Below, piece after piece: positions 15,579 through 24,734 of a stretch of DNA of 64,000 nucleotides. Origin of the DNA: Shimia sp. (lineage in GTDB: Bacteria; Pseudomonadota; Alphaproteobacteria; Rhodobacterales; Rhodobacteraceae); the NCBI RefSeq assembly GCF_022448905.1, contig NZ_JAKVCW010000011.1, positions 1 to 64,000 of the forward strand, in the 5' to 3' direction. The translations under genes were made by a program, and so were the position numbers. Below the pieces are notes generated by a model. That model ran no database searches and had not been told where the DNA came from. It was given only the letters and a program-made list of their open reading frames with translations. The stretch's first letter is position 1, and every line of letters begins with the position of its first letter.

Positions 15579-16574
15579 GTGGGAGCCTGCCTTTTGTTTT
15601 TGACCTTTTCCCTCCGCGCCATGGGCCTCGCCGCCCTGATCTGCTCGGGCCTCGCAGCGCCAACTTGGGCGTCCAAGGCGTCCCAAGACATTCCCAAATG
15701 GCTGCAAAAACACGTCGGCACAGGAACAGGCCAAATTGCGCCCATCGTGCTCGACCGCGCCCGCGCGCTTTATCTCGAGAAGCGCCGCAGCGGCACGGTC
15801 AAGAACCCCTGTTACTTCGCAATGGACGCCACCCGTCCCAGCACAGCCGATGACGGCAGCGCTCTACCCCGCTTCTATGTGATCTGCGAGAACGCAAAGA
15901 CGTTTAAGGCGGTTTCCTCAGGCTACGGAAACGGCCGCAAACTGGCCAAAGCCAACTTTGCCAATGGCCGCCAATGCGCCCGCAATTTCAGCAACGCCGA
16001 GGGCTCCAAGCTCACCGCCGGTGGCGCCTATGTCACCGCCGAATCCCGCACATCCTTCAAGGGCTATTACCAAGGCAGCGCGGGCACCAAACCGTTCCTC
16101 CGCACCTTCCTGTTGTTTGACGGCGAAGGCGAAACCAGCAACGCCCGCGAGCGCGCCATCGGCGGGCACCGCGCCATGTTCCTGCGCTGGCAATGCCGGA
16201 TGGAACGGCCCCAAAGCACCCACGCCGACGCGGACGGCTTTGTGCCCTTTGGCAAACTGGTAGACTACACCTCAGGGCGCAGCAACGGCTGCACCACCTG
16301 GTCCAAACCCGCCACGGACCAAATTCTGAAGATCGCCGATGGCAAGCCAACAACACTCTACATCTACCCGTCCTCAAAAGACATCAACGCCGTGGCCAAA
16401 GCGATCCAACGCGGGACATCCCCGCAACAATCCGGCCTCTACTGGCATGCCGCTTGCCTCAAAACCATCGGCATACCGAAGTTCTGGCCCAAGAAAACCC
16501 TGCAGCCCATCATCAACGAATGGCGCGCCTCACTGCCGAAACAGCCACCGCTGGAGCTGCCGCTTTGTAAGTAA
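15579..16574 (+). CDS. Probable exported L,D-transpeptidase (YkuD_2-like)
   Basis: The protein has a hydrophobic N-terminus consistent with a signal peptide ending near APTWA (residues 27-31) and a region YTSGRSNGCTTW with a candidate catalytic Cys238 and upstream His197. This resembles the murein L,D-transpeptidase catalytic-domain family that cross-links peptidoglycan in the periplasm. The start is uncertain: GTG 15579 gives 331 residues, ATG 15621 gives 317, and neither has a clear ribosome binding site. The family call rests on the Cys motif, so it is moderate. Confidence 0.55.
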   Translation: MGACLLFLTFSLRAMGLAALICSGLAAPTWASKASQDIPKWLQKHVGTGTGQIAPIVLDRARALYLEKRRSGTVKNPCYFAMDATRPSTADDGSALPRFYVICENAKTFKAVSSGYGNGRKLAKANFANGRQCARNFSNAEGSKLTAGGAYVTAESRTSFKGYYQGSAGTKPFLRTFLLFDGEGETSNARERAIGGHRAMFLRWQCRMERPQSTHADADGFVPFGKLVDYTSGRSNGCTTWSKPATDQILKIADGKPTTLYIYPSSKDINAVAKAIQRGTSPQQSGLYWHAACLKTIGIPKFWPKKTLQPIINEWRASLPKQPPLELPLCK

Positions 16575-16724
16575 TGATAGTCCTAGAAAGTGGTGCCAAT
16601 ACTCATTTGCGAGCGCTACAAACCGTCCCTCCCCCGCACACCGTAAAAGGCAACCGCACAAAGTGTGTACTGAGCAGCCAACATCTACTATCACTTTCAG
16701 GAAGGAAGAGATTGTAGCGAGTAG

Positions 16725-17279
16725 ACACCCTCCTGTGGCTACCTGGGCGAAGCCGAAAAATGGACAAGAGGTTTCAAAATTGAGGAATACCCCACCGAAG
16801 GCACTGGCGGTAACACGCTGTGCCATTGCGTCTCTTTTCCTGGTACTTCCTTCCCAGACCTTAAGCCAGAGCAACTTACCTGGATCGTGCAACACCTTCG
16901 AAAATATGGAACAGCAAACCAACTGGTGGCTGCAGGAATATGGTTCATTGTTGACAACAGGATCGCTTTTTCTTGACGCTTCTCAGGGTGAAGACCTTCG
17001 AATTGGGCAACTCTTTTTTTGATGCTTGAGGAACTAAATCGAACTGACGTTTCGGACCTACAAAAACATCTTGCGATCACGGTGGAGTTATACACTCTTT
17101 TGAACGCAAAGAACCCTACGGATAGCGAAACAATTTTTGGTCTTCTAAGCAGATCAGCAAGATCAGAACTCGCGAGCCAAAGTACGGATTTCAAGAAACT
17201 TCAAGTCTGCGCGTTCGAGTGTCCGAGTGGTCCAGAAGGAGGCCTATCAGATGCGTTCAGGGCCTGTATCGTTGATTAG
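16725..17279 (+). pseudogene. Probable frameshifted remnant of an unknown protein gene
   Basis: Protein-like translation runs in one frame from 16725 to a TGA at 16974 (segment includes CHCVSFPG and LTWIVQHLRKYG). It continues in the next frame as LDASQGEDLRIGQLFF and then returns to the first frame as MLEELNRTDVSDLQKHL, ending at 17279. The two frame changes fall at T-runs (near 16967-16971 and 17014-17020), where a gained and a lost T would explain both. No start codon is found, and a TAG lies at 16722. I do not recognise the family. The last piece (17019-17279, 86 codons) could be a short intact gene instead. Confidence 0.4.
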
Positions 17280-17378
17280 TTGTGGATAGCGGCCAGTCAC
17301 GAAAGCAAGAAAAAGCCAACTTTAGGCCGAAAAAGACAATATCCCACCACACAGAAAACGCCCTCCCCAAACAAAAAC

Positions 17379-17400
17379 AGGCGCCCCCGAAGGGACGCCT
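17379..17400 (-). terminator. Intrinsic terminator after rplL
   Basis: On the minus strand AGGCGTCCC, a TTCG loop and GGGGCGCCT form a 9-bp stem with one U-G pair, followed by GTTTTTGTTT. It lies 25 bp past the rplL stop and uncouples rplJL from the distant rpoBC. Confidence 0.88.
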
Positions 17401-17424
17401 GCAATAACTCGGTGAAAAACCGAA

Positions 17425-17802
17425 TTACTTAACTTCGACCTCAGCGCCAGCTGCTTCCAGCTTGCCTTTGATCTCTTCCGCTTCGTCCTTGGAAACGCCT
17501 TCTTTGACAGCTTTGCCGCCGGCTTCAACCAGCTCTTTAGCTTCTTTCAGGCCCAGACCGGTGATGCCGCGGACTTCTTTGATGACGTTGATTTTGGACG
17601 CGCCTGCAGCTTTCAGGATTACGTCAAATTCAGTCTTTTCTTCTTCAGCTGCACCGCCGGCGTCGCCGCCTGCTGCCATTACAACTGCGCCGCCAGCGGC
17701 TGGCTCGATGCCATACTCGTCTTTGAGGATGGTTTTCAGTTCTTGTGCTTCCAGCAGGGTCAGACCCACGATGCTTTCTGCGAGTGCTTTCAGATCAGCC
17801 AT
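17425..17802 (-). CDS. rplL: 50S ribosomal protein L7/L12
   Basis: The 125-residue acidic stalk protein begins [16 protein letters not shown], has an Ala/Gly-rich hinge at about 38-55 and ends with the conserved globular factor-binding domain ([19 protein letters not shown] and following). It binds elongation factors as dimers on L10. It follows rplJ by 71 bp and is followed by a terminator rather than rpoB. Confidence 0.98.
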   Translation of the reverse strand: MADLKALAESIVGLTLLEAQELKTILKDEYGIEPAAGGAVVMAAGGDAGGAAEEEKTEFDVILKAAGASKINVIKEVRGITGLGLKEAKELVEAGGKAVKEGVSKDEAEEIKGKLEAAGAEVEVK

Positions 17803-17873
17803 TTTAGACTCTTTCCGTTCTTAGGTATGTGTTCCAACGTTGGGCATTCACCCTACGCGGCTCAAAAAGTTGC

Positions 17874-18392
17874 TTACGCAGCCTCTGCCTTTTCCTCGAT
17901 GGTAGACAGGATGGATGCGATGTTCGAAGCAGGTGCGCCAATGGCACCGGCGATGTTGGAAGCAGGTGCGCCGAGCATGCTTGCGATCTGAGCGATAAGC
18001 TCGTCGCGCGAAGGCATTTTCGACACTGCTGTAACACCAGCACGGTCCAGAGCGTTCTCGCCCATTGCACCACCAAGGATCTCAAATTTCTTGTGATCTT
18101 TGGCGAAGTCCTCGGCCACTTTGGCAGCTGCCACAGGGTCCTCGGAATAGGTCAGAACGGTCATACCCGACAGAAGGCCACCGATGCTTTCGCATGGTTT
18201 GCCGTCCAGGGCGATCTTGGCGAGCCTGTTCTTGGCGACACGAACAGCACCACCCGCTGCACGGGCACGTGCGCGAAGGTCCTGCATGTCAGCAACCGTG
18301 AGACCCGCGTAGTGGGCAACCACTACAACGCCAGAGCTTTCAAAGATCTGGCCGAGCTCTTCGACCAACTTCTCTTTTTGTGCTCTATCCAC
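17874..18392 (-). CDS. rplJ: 50S ribosomal protein L10
   Basis: The 172-residue protein anchors L7/L12 dimers to the ribosomal stalk. I chose the GTG start at 18392 because GGAG lies 6 nt upstream and the product then begins (M)[12 protein letters not shown] at the family's normal length; a longer frame to 18443 adds 17 non-conserved residues. The C-terminal half carries a short duplicated GAPASNIA segment before the L12-binding helix. L10 complexes typically repress translation by binding the rplJ leader. Confidence 0.97.
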   Translation of the reverse strand: MDRAQKEKLVEELGQIFESSGVVVVAHYAGLTVADMQDLRARARAAGGAVRVAKNRLAKIALDGKPCESIGGLLSGMTVLTYSEDPVAAAKVAEDFAKDHKKFEILGGAMGENALDRAGVTAVSKMPSRDELIAQIASMLGAPASNIAGAIGAPASNIASILSTIEEKAEAA

Positions 18393-18773
18393 AGTTTTAC
18401 TCCAAATATGGGACTTACGCCCCGGCTCAGTTTTGCGCACCACAGATGCGGCACGCGTTTAGGTCCATACTTTGGGTTGGGAACCAAGATCGCCAGACGG
18501 CCCCATGGGGCCTTCTAAGAATTCTTGTCTCTTACCCCATCTCAGAAAGGAATTATTCAGATCGAAATCCGAACCCTTCGTCTTGGACAGGCCACCCCAA
18601 GATAGAATCGACAAGCGACTCCGTTTCGGAATGGGCAGGGGCCGTTTACCGCCCACACAGCCACTTTGCAAGCACAGAAATCTGCAGCCAGCAAAGATGG
18701 CGGTTCCCTTCCCCACACCGGACGCTAGAGTGTGGCCGAATTCCTCCGGGGCAGGCGTTACAAAGGCTTTGAC
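18393..18773. other. rplJ leader and divergent region to the epimerase gene
   Basis: These 381 bp contain no convincing gene. On the minus strand they are the untranslated leader of rplJL, where the autoregulatory L10-L12 binding site is expected by analogy. A perfect 14-bp palindrome GGCCCCATGGGGCC lies at 18499-18512, about 110 nt before the rplJ start. I could not identify a convincing promoter. Confidence 0.4.
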
Positions 18774-19643
18774 ATGACATCTGACTGTACTCTTTCCAAC
18801 GATCACCTCAGCCTGTCTGTCGCGGAGCTTGGTGCCGAAATGCAATATCTGCGCACGCACGCCGGTGTGGATCTGCTGTGGCACGGTGATCCGGCCTTTT
18901 GGTCCGGCCGCGCGCCTGTGCTCTTCCCCATCGTGGGGCGCGCTGTAGACGACAGGATTGCCGTGGGCGCACACAGGGCCGACATGGCGCAACATGGCTT
19001 CGCGCGGCGACGCACCTTTACGTTGGAAGAGCACAGCCCAACGCAGTGCCGCCACGTCTTGTGCGCGGCCCCTGAAACGCGGGCGCTGTACCCTTTCGAT
19101 TTCGCGCTGCACCTCACCCACGCCTTGGCGGACGCAACCCTGACCGTGACCGCTCGGGTGGAGAACCACTCCGACACCGCAATGCCCTTTGGCTTTGGCT
19201 TCCACCCGGCCTTCAACTGGCCCCTGCCCGGTGCGGAGACCCAACGGCATGTCGTCCAGTTGGAGACAGCCAACAATCCCGCCCGGCAGCCGCTGCACCC
19301 AGACGGGCTGCTGGAGCCGACGCGGGTGGAAGGCCCGTTTACCAATGGGGTGCTGGAGATTGAGGAAGGCCTGTTCAAAGACGGCGCGTTGGTGTTCCCA
19401 AATGGCACCGAGGCACTGCGCTACGGCCCAGAGAACGGCCCGGGGTTGGCTTTCACCTTCCACAACCTGCCTGATCTCGCGCTGTGGAAACCGGTCGACG
19501 CGCCATTCCTATGTGTCGAGCCATGGCACGGCACCGCGTCTCTGGTTGGGGATGGGCCACAGATTTCTCAACGCCCCAACAGCCTGTCACTGCCCGCCGG
19601 TGAGGCGGTGGAATTTGGCTTCAGCGTCACCGTAGAAACCTAG
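18774..19643 (+). CDS. Aldose 1-epimerase-family protein
   Basis: The 289-residue protein has mutarotase-fold signatures: LGAEMQYL near the N-terminus, MAQHGFAR with His74, GFHPAFNWPL, and a late VEPWHG with a candidate catalytic Glu. It most resembles the shorter COG2017 branch rather than canonical GalM. These enzymes interconvert sugar anomers in the cytoplasm. The start at 18774 follows AAAGG; an upstream ATG at 18732 adds 14 residues. It is monocistronic and diverges from rplJ. A second, GalM-type epimerase lies at 38004-39002. Confidence 0.82.
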   Translation: MTSDCTLSNDHLSLSVAELGAEMQYLRTHAGVDLLWHGDPAFWSGRAPVLFPIVGRAVDDRIAVGAHRADMAQHGFARRRTFTLEEHSPTQCRHVLCAAPETRALYPFDFALHLTHALADATLTVTARVENHSDTAMPFGFGFHPAFNWPLPGAETQRHVVQLETANNPARQPLHPDGLLEPTRVEGPFTNGVLEIEEGLFKDGALVFPNGTEALRYGPENGPGLAFTFHNLPDLALWKPVDAPFLCVEPWHGTASLVGDGPQISQRPNSLSLPAGEAVEFGFSVTVET

Positions 19644-19681
19644 GCAACGCCTTCGGCACGCCAACACTCTACCAAACAAAT

Positions 19682-19704
19682 AACGCCACCAAGTTGGTGG
19701 CGTT
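19682..19704 (-). terminator. Hairpin between epimerase and desaturase genes
   Basis: AACGCCACCAA and TTGGTGGCGTT form a near-continuous palindrome. The minus-strand read is followed by ATTTGTTT and the plus-strand read by GTTCTT. It lies between convergent genes, just past the stop of each, and probably terminates both. Confidence 0.7.
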
Positions 19705-19708
19705 GTTC

Positions 19709-20743
19709 TTATCCGTAGATTGCTTTCGCTTCCCGGAACGACAGCAATCGTCGCGTCTTTTCATCCCAAAGATGCAGACGCGCACAGGCCAGGCTTTCCC
19801 GCACACTCATCTGGTTGTTCTCGGCCAACTCTCCATAGTCCTTGAGCACTTCCGGCAAGCGGTAGAACGGGATGCGGCTGTAGAGGTGGTGCACATGGTG
19901 GATGCCTATGTTGGCGCTGAACCATTGCAGCACGGCGGGCAAACGGTAGTAAGAGCTGCCTTTCAAAGCGGCCTCATGCAGGTCCCACGCTTCGTGCTGG
20001 TCGTACTGTGTGTTCTCAAACTGGTGCTGCACGTAAAACAGCCAGACACCTGCCGTCGCGGCGATCAAGGTGGTTGGCAGGAAGATAAGCAGCAGCGGCG
20101 CAAGACCGCCAAAATAATAGATGCCCGCAAGCACTGCGATCAGCACCAGATTGGTTGCCATGGCGCTGAGCCAGTATTTGCGGCTGTCCATCAACCCCAA
20201 CGGCACCCGGTTCTGGACAAAAAACAGATAAAACGGCCCCAGACCAAACATGGTCAGCGGATGGCGCACCATGCGGTACTGCAATCGACGCAAAGGATGG
20301 GCCGACCGATATTCGGCCACGGTCATGGTGTAAACATCACCAATGCCACGCTTGTCGAGATTGCCCGCCGCGCTGTGGTGGATCGAATGGGTGCGCCGCC
20401 AGACGTCATAGGGGGTCAGGGTGACCACACCCAGTACGCGGCCGAGCCAGTCACTCACCTCACGACTTTTGAAAAAGGCGCCATGACCACAGTCATGCTG
20501 GATGGTGAACAGGCGCACCAGAAACAGCGCGTTCAACACAGAAATGCCCAGGGTCAGCCACAGGCTGACCGACATGCTCCACCACGCCAGAGCCCAAAGT
20601 GCCACAAAGGGCACCACAGTAACCAACAGTTCCAAGACGCTGCGCGCCTCGTTGGGCTCGCGGTACTGTGCGAGGACTTTAACCCATTCGCGCGCGGAAC
20701 GCTCGACAGGCTGATCAGGTTGCGGAACGGAGTGGATTACCAT
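19709..20743 (-). CDS. Membrane fatty acid desaturase
   Basis: The 344-residue membrane di-iron enzyme has the three histidine boxes HDCGH (83-87), HSIHH (119-123) and HHVHH (282-286) separated by hydrophobic spans. Such enzymes introduce double bonds into membrane lipid acyl chains with O2. It ends beside the 19682-19704 terminator and starts with ATG 20743. The tight clustering and spacing of the boxes fit acyl-lipid desaturases. The position and type of double bond cannot be inferred. Confidence 0.9.
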   Translation of the reverse strand: MVIHSVPQPDQPVERSAREWVKVLAQYREPNEARSVLELLVTVVPFVALWALAWWSMSVSLWLTLGISVLNALFLVRLFTIQHDCGHGAFFKSREVSDWLGRVLGVVTLTPYDVWRRTHSIHHSAAGNLDKRGIGDVYTMTVAEYRSAHPLRRLQYRMVRHPLTMFGLGPFYLFFVQNRVPLGLMDSRKYWLSAMATNLVLIAVLAGIYYFGGLAPLLLIFLPTTLIAATAGVWLFYVQHQFENTQYDQHEAWDLHEAALKGSSYYRLPAVLQWFSANIGIHHVHHLYSRIPFYRLPEVLKDYGELAENNQMSVRESLACARLHLWDEKTRRLLSFREAKAIYG

Positions 20744-20873
20744 GTGCCTGCCAATGATTTGTTCGTTGCGCCGTGGATAGACGAAAGCACGCGGCTGGCA
20801 ATTGGTTTTTGATCACATTGCTGTCGTTGCGTCAGTTTTTCGCGCATTTCTGCATTCCACGGTCAAAATAGAA

Positions 20874-20903
20874 TGCCGCCGGCGGAAAACCCGACCGGCG
20901 GCA
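20874..20903 (-). terminator. Intrinsic terminator after the chemoreceptor gene
   Basis: On the minus strand TGCCGCCGG and CCGGCGGCA pair across a 12-nt loop and are followed by TTCTATTTTG. It lies about 65 bp past the chemoreceptor stop. Confidence 0.7.
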
Positions 20904-20966
20904 CCTGGTGCAGGGGTTTCGGCGCATCGCCCGCATGCCAACAAGCCTGCGCCCGAAGCCAGGGCA

Positions 20967-23342
20967 TTAGAAGTCCTGCCACAGCTCCATATCCACCGCT
21001 GCATTTCCGTCGACAGCCATCGGGGCCGCTTTCTTCTTTGGTGCCGGTGCTGGCGCATCAACCTCAGCCTTTGGTGCCGGCGCTGGTGCCGGTACCGGTG
21101 GGGCAACCGGTGCAGGCGCCGCCACGGGCGCCTCGGCAACCGCCGACGCATCGGTCTTGAAGCTTGAGACCATCGCCATCAGTTCAGACGCATCCTTGGC
21201 AAGCATCTGCCCTGCCGCAGTGGACTCTTCTACCATCGCAGCGTTGGCTTGGGTCACCTGATCCAACTGCACAACACTGGCGTTGATTTCTGCCAAGCCT
21301 GCAGACTGATCCGTCGCGCTGCGGGCAATTTCAGACATCAGCGTGGAGATGTTGTTGACCCGTTCGGTGATGTTATTCAAAGCGTCACCCGCTTTGCCAA
21401 CCAAATCCACGCCACTTTCGACCTGCTGCGCGCTGTCGCTGATCAGAGCCTTGATCTCGCTGGCCGCATCCGAAGACTTCAGCGCCAGGGCACGCACCTC
21501 GGAGGCCACCACCGCAAAGCCACGACCCGCGTCACCGGCACGCGCGGCTTCCACACCCGCGTTCAGCGCCAAGAGGTTGGTCTGGAAGGCGATATCGTCG
21601 ATTACACCAATGATCTGGGAGATATGACGCGAGCCCTCTTCGATCTCGGTCATCGCTTTCACCGCATCGCGCACAACCTCGCCGCTGACTTCCGCCTCGG
21701 AGCGGGCCTCAGCTACAACGTTCTCCACATTGCGGGTGCCCTCGGCGGCCGACTGCACGTTGTTGGTCATCTCCTTCAACGCCGCCGCAGTTTCTTCCAG
21801 CGTTGCTGCCTGGTTCTCTGTCCGCTGCGACAGATCCAGCGACGACTGGCTGATCTCAGCGGCACCGCTCTTGATGCTGTCCGCCGACTCCACCACTTGT
21901 GACACGGTGGTGTTGAGTTGATGCACAGTCTTGTTGAAGTCCAGACGCAACGCATCGTGGTCTGCGCCAAACGGCTCGTCGATGGTTTGTGCAAAGTCGC
22001 CCTGAGACAACTGCCCCAAGCCGGCGCTCAGCTTCTCGACAACAACCTCTTGTTCCTGGGCCGCGATAGCCCGCTGCTGTTCGGCGTCTTTGGCTTTCTT
22101 CAGGTCGCCGCGCATTGCCACAAGGGTTTTGCCCAGATCCCCGATCTCGTCCCCGCGCTCTGCGGTGGCCACATCGGTTTCAAAGTCGCCCCCGGAGATT
22201 TGCTCCATGTCACCGCAGATTTCGCTCAACGGACGGGTAATGGTGCGGGCAAACATCCAGCCAAGGAAAGACAGGACCACCGTCAAGAGAACACTAACAG
22301 CAATCAGGATCTTCCCCTGCGCCCAAACGGGCCCCATGGTCTCACTGACGTCTTGCTCGGCGATGATGGCCCAGTTGGCGTAGTCTAGCTCAAGCGGTTT
22401 GACATAGGTCACCACCTGCTGACCGTTTACCCCTTCATCCACTTCAAACACGCTGTGCCCAGCAAGCGCTTCTTCGATGTGGTGTGTCATTGGCAGTTCG
22501 TCGAGCACTTGAAACCCGCTTTCAAAGCGCGACGTGGTCCGGGCAAGACCATCGTCGCCCACAATATAGATCTGAGTGGTCTCACCCAGCCCAAGGCTGC
22601 TGTTGGTGATTTCACCCATCATATTGACCGGGATCTGCAACGCGACAACACCCAGAAGCGCATTGTCTGCGCCGCGGACCGGCGCCGCAATGAAGGCCGC
22701 GGCTGCACCGTAACTGGGTGCATAAGGCCGCATGTCATCAAAATGCATGCTTCCGTCCGCACCTTTTACGGCAGATTTGAACACATCAGCCAGACCACTG
22801 TCCTTGTAGGCGCCAGACACAAGATTGGTGGCGTAGTCCAGCTCCTTGAAGACCGAATACACAATATCCCCGGACGGATTGATCAGGAAGGCGTCATAGT
22901 AACCCTTGGTTTCGATCAGGGTCCGCAGACCTGGATGGTACAGCGCATGATCCGTGTGATAGGCCGCATCCCCCTGCGCCCGATCCAACAGATGTTTAGA
23001 GCCAACTTCATTTGGGTTGCCATCGATATAGGCCAGCGTCAGTTCAGACTGCGCGTCCCCGCCCAACGCCCCCCACGACTCTTCAAAGTCGACCAAAGCA
23101 TTGGCCGTGGCCGAAGACACCGCCAAAGACTCCAGATCCGCTTCAACACCTTTCAACATCTGACGCACCGCAAATCGTCGGTCTGCGATGGTTGAGAACA
23201 TTTGGTTCTCAACGGCCGTAAAGGCATATTTCTGAAGCGCAAAAAGGCTGGCTGAGATCAGTCCAGCCGCGAGCAGGATGCTGAAACCGACAATAAAAAT
23301 CGGCAGCTTCCTAGAAAGCGGGATTGAATTGAAGCGTGGCAT
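20967..23342 (-). CDS. Methyl-accepting chemotaxis protein with CheR-type C-terminal pentapeptide
   Basis: The 791-residue transmembrane chemoreceptor has a first membrane helix at about residues 14-36, a large periplasmic Cache-type sensing region, a second helix at about 345-365, then HAMP and the cytoplasmic signalling domain with the conserved hairpin tip (AFQTNLLALNAGVEAARAGD and following). The tail is a long Pro/Ala/Val linker ending in LWQDF at 787-791. This fits the x-aromatic-x-x-aromatic pentapeptide that recruits CheR or CheB. No other chemotaxis gene is nearby, so it is an orphan receptor. The ligand is unknown. Confidence 0.93.
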   Translation of the reverse strand: MPRFNSIPLSRKLPIFIVGFSILLAAGLISASLFALQKYAFTAVENQMFSTIADRRFAVRQMLKGVEADLESLAVSSATANALVDFEESWGALGGDAQSELTLAYIDGNPNEVGSKHLLDRAQGDAAYHTDHALYHPGLRTLIETKGYYDAFLINPSGDIVYSVFKELDYATNLVSGAYKDSGLADVFKSAVKGADGSMHFDDMRPYAPSYGAAAAFIAAPVRGADNALLGVVALQIPVNMMGEITNSSLGLGETTQIYIVGDDGLARTTSRFESGFQVLDELPMTHHIEEALAGHSVFEVDEGVNGQQVVTYVKPLELDYANWAIIAEQDVSETMGPVWAQGKILIAVSVLLTVVLSFLGWMFARTITRPLSEICGDMEQISGGDFETDVATAERGDEIGDLGKTLVAMRGDLKKAKDAEQQRAIAAQEQEVVVEKLSAGLGQLSQGDFAQTIDEPFGADHDALRLDFNKTVHQLNTTVSQVVESADSIKSGAAEISQSSLDLSQRTENQAATLEETAAALKEMTNNVQSAAEGTRNVENVVAEARSEAEVSGEVVRDAVKAMTEIEEGSRHISQIIGVIDDIAFQTNLLALNAGVEAARAGDAGRGFAVVASEVRALALKSSDAASEIKALISDSAQQVESGVDLVGKAGDALNNITERVNNISTLMSEIARSATDQSAGLAEINASVVQLDQVTQANAAMVEESTAAGQMLAKDASELMAMVSSFKTDASAVAEAPVAAPAPVAPPVPAPAPAPKAEVDAPAPAPKKKAAPMAVDGNAAVDMELWQDF

Positions 23343-23661
23343 TAGTGGTCCTATTGGCTGTCCTAACGTGCTCTCACGACTGCGCCAAAGGACTTAATAA
23401 AGGCCGAAGAATGCCGATAACCCACGGAGTTTGCGCCAAAACACACCCTGAAGGTGAGTCAGCTTTCACGCCAACGCACGCATAAATTTTTCAATGCAAC
23501 GAATTAATTCAGTGCCCCGCGACCTGAGCCAAACATCAGGTCTGATTATTCTTTAGGCAGTTTACAAACCCGAATCGTAAACCTGTGAACCGATGCGCCT
23601 CGAGATCAAACCACCCCGAAAGGTCTAAGCCCAAACACTTCACCGAGCGCGCACACTGCCT
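23343..23661. other. Intergenic region upstream of the chemoreceptor
   Basis: I see no gene in these 319 bp. There is a 7-bp inverted repeat GACCTGA / TCAGGTC at 23521-23542, followed on the plus strand by TGATTATTCTTT, which resembles a terminator but has no rightward gene before it. A second short repeat GTTTAC / GTAAAC follows. The chemoreceptor promoter should lie here. Confidence 0.4.
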
Positions 23662-23898
23662 TCAATGCAAGCTCAGCAAAACCTCGATATCGCGCGGAGC
23701 CAAACCTTGCAGAAGCTTACGATCCTCCTGAACCAACTTTGCATCCCCATCAATATAGGCTCGCAGCAACAGCGCGACTTGGCTGGTGGATTGGTAATAC
23801 AGGTTCGGGTCTAAGCCACTGAGTTCGGAAAGTAGACGCTGCAACAACACCTTGCGCTTCTCCCCATCCAGATCCTGCCTCTTCTCGTGTAATGTCAT
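23662..23898 (-). CDS. Small hypothetical protein (78 aa)
   Basis: The short charged soluble protein begins MTLHEKRQDLDGEKRK and is predicted mostly helical, with no membrane segment or recognised motif. A good ribosome binding site (GAGGGCGGAC) precedes the ATG, and codon use matches neighbours, which supports a real gene. It lies upstream of and co-directional with the chemoreceptor gene but is separated from it by over 300 bp. Function unknown. Confidence 0.6.
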   Translation of the reverse strand: MTLHEKRQDLDGEKRKVLLQRLLSELSGLDPNLYYQSTSQVALLLRAYIDGDAKLVQEDRKLLQGLAPRDIEVLLSLH

Positions 23899-23973
23899 GT
23901 CCGCCCTCTTCTAGTTGCCACGCCTCCTGTCAACTACGCCGCCGCTGCTCCCGCGGATGCAAAAGAACCATGA

Positions 23974-24669
23974 ATGAGCCAACAACCACGGCTGCCACGT
24001 ATCAGAAACGATACCTGCATTTGCAAAAGGCGCTCTGTAATGCTCTGGAAGCTAACCCGCCTCTCAAAGGCGCGAAATCCAAACGAACCAGCTGATGGCA
24101 CGAAACCGGTACAGTCCGCTCAATTTGACCTTCATGACATGCTCGAGACCATCGACCAAGATCCCTATCTGGCTGTGGTCGACATCGAGCGCCAGATACT
24201 CTCGGTCTTTGATGATCTGCGATTTGATCGTTCTGATGCAGACATAATGGCCGGCCCAATGCGCAATCACATTGCACTGAAGTTATCTGCATTTGGCTTC
24301 CGTCAGGTATCTGGGCATGTCATTGAAAACGCACATCACGACCTGCGGATGATCATCCCCAAGTTCCGCGCGCTTGGAGAGTCCCCATTTGACGCCATCC
24401 GCTACACCCCACGACGGCCTCAGGATTTTTACATCCTGACACCGACACAAGCTGCCTGTCAGATAATCGACACCTATTCCCGGGAGGAGGCACAGGACCG
24501 CATCCTGACGCTGATCCAGAAACATCCAATCAACATCTATCGCATTCTAGATTTCATGGATCGCTCTGACAAACACATGGCGTTTCGGCCTGTTCTCGGC
24601 CACCTGAAATTTGTGCAGCGCAAAGCCATTCGCTCAGAACCGCTCTGTCGCCGCCGCGCCTTGCGTTAG
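23974..24669 (+). CDS. Hypothetical protein (about 210-231 aa)
   Basis: The open frame is intact and ends just before the rplA terminator. The protein-like part begins around FDLHDMLETI; the N-terminal 40 residues are basic and of low quality, so the true start may be ATG 24040 (209 residues) or later rather than 23974. There is no signal peptide or membrane span. The segment VVDIERQILSVFDDLRF and the basic C-terminus (RRRALR) are the most distinctive parts. I do not recognise a family; a replication- or DNA-associated role cannot be claimed. Confidence 0.5.
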   Translation: MSQQPRLPRIRNDTCICKRRSVMLWKLTRLSKARNPNEPADGTKPVQSAQFDLHDMLETIDQDPYLAVVDIERQILSVFDDLRFDRSDADIMAGPMRNHIALKLSAFGFRQVSGHVIENAHHDLRMIIPKFRALGESPFDAIRYTPRRPQDFYILTPTQAACQIIDTYSREEAQDRILTLIQKHPINIYRILDFMDRSDKHMAFRPVLGHLKFVQRKAIRSEPLCRRRALR

Positions 24670-24686
24670 TCTGCACCGCAATAAAA

Positions 24687-24711
24687 AAGGGCGCCCCAAA
24701 GGGACGCCCTT
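24687..24711 (-). terminator. Intrinsic terminator after rplA
   Basis: On the minus strand AAGGGCGTCCC pairs with GGGGCGCCCTT across a TTT loop, followed by TTTTTATTG. It closes the rplK-rplA module. Confidence 0.92.
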
Positions 24712-24734
24712 AAATCTCTGAAGATCGGGTGATC

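Larger units (their letters stand above)
16575..17424. other. AT-richer interval between the transpeptidase gene and rplL
   Basis: This 850-bp stretch is visibly poorer in G+C than its flanks and has no intact gene with a ribosome binding site and conserved product. It contains a probable decayed coding region (16725-17279) and the rplL terminator (17379-17400). A 47-codon open frame starting at the ATG that overlaps the transpeptidase stop (16574) is also present but unsupported. Confidence 0.5.

Noticed and set aside
16739..17194. Minus-strand open frame of 151 codons in the AT-rich interval
   Set aside because: It is rich in Ser, Cys and Arg, has no ribosome binding site, and lies antisense to the more protein-like decayed frame.
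17890..17970. Short internal repeat GAPASNIA in rplJ as possible slippage or mutation
   Set aside because: Repeats of this kind are a normal feature of the alphaproteobacterial L10 C-terminal region, and the protein length is standard.
23521..23545. Terminator-like hairpin with T-rich tail on the plus strand
   Set aside because: There is no rightward gene ahead of it, and on the minus strand it lacks a T run. It was left as an unexplained repeat in the intergenic note.
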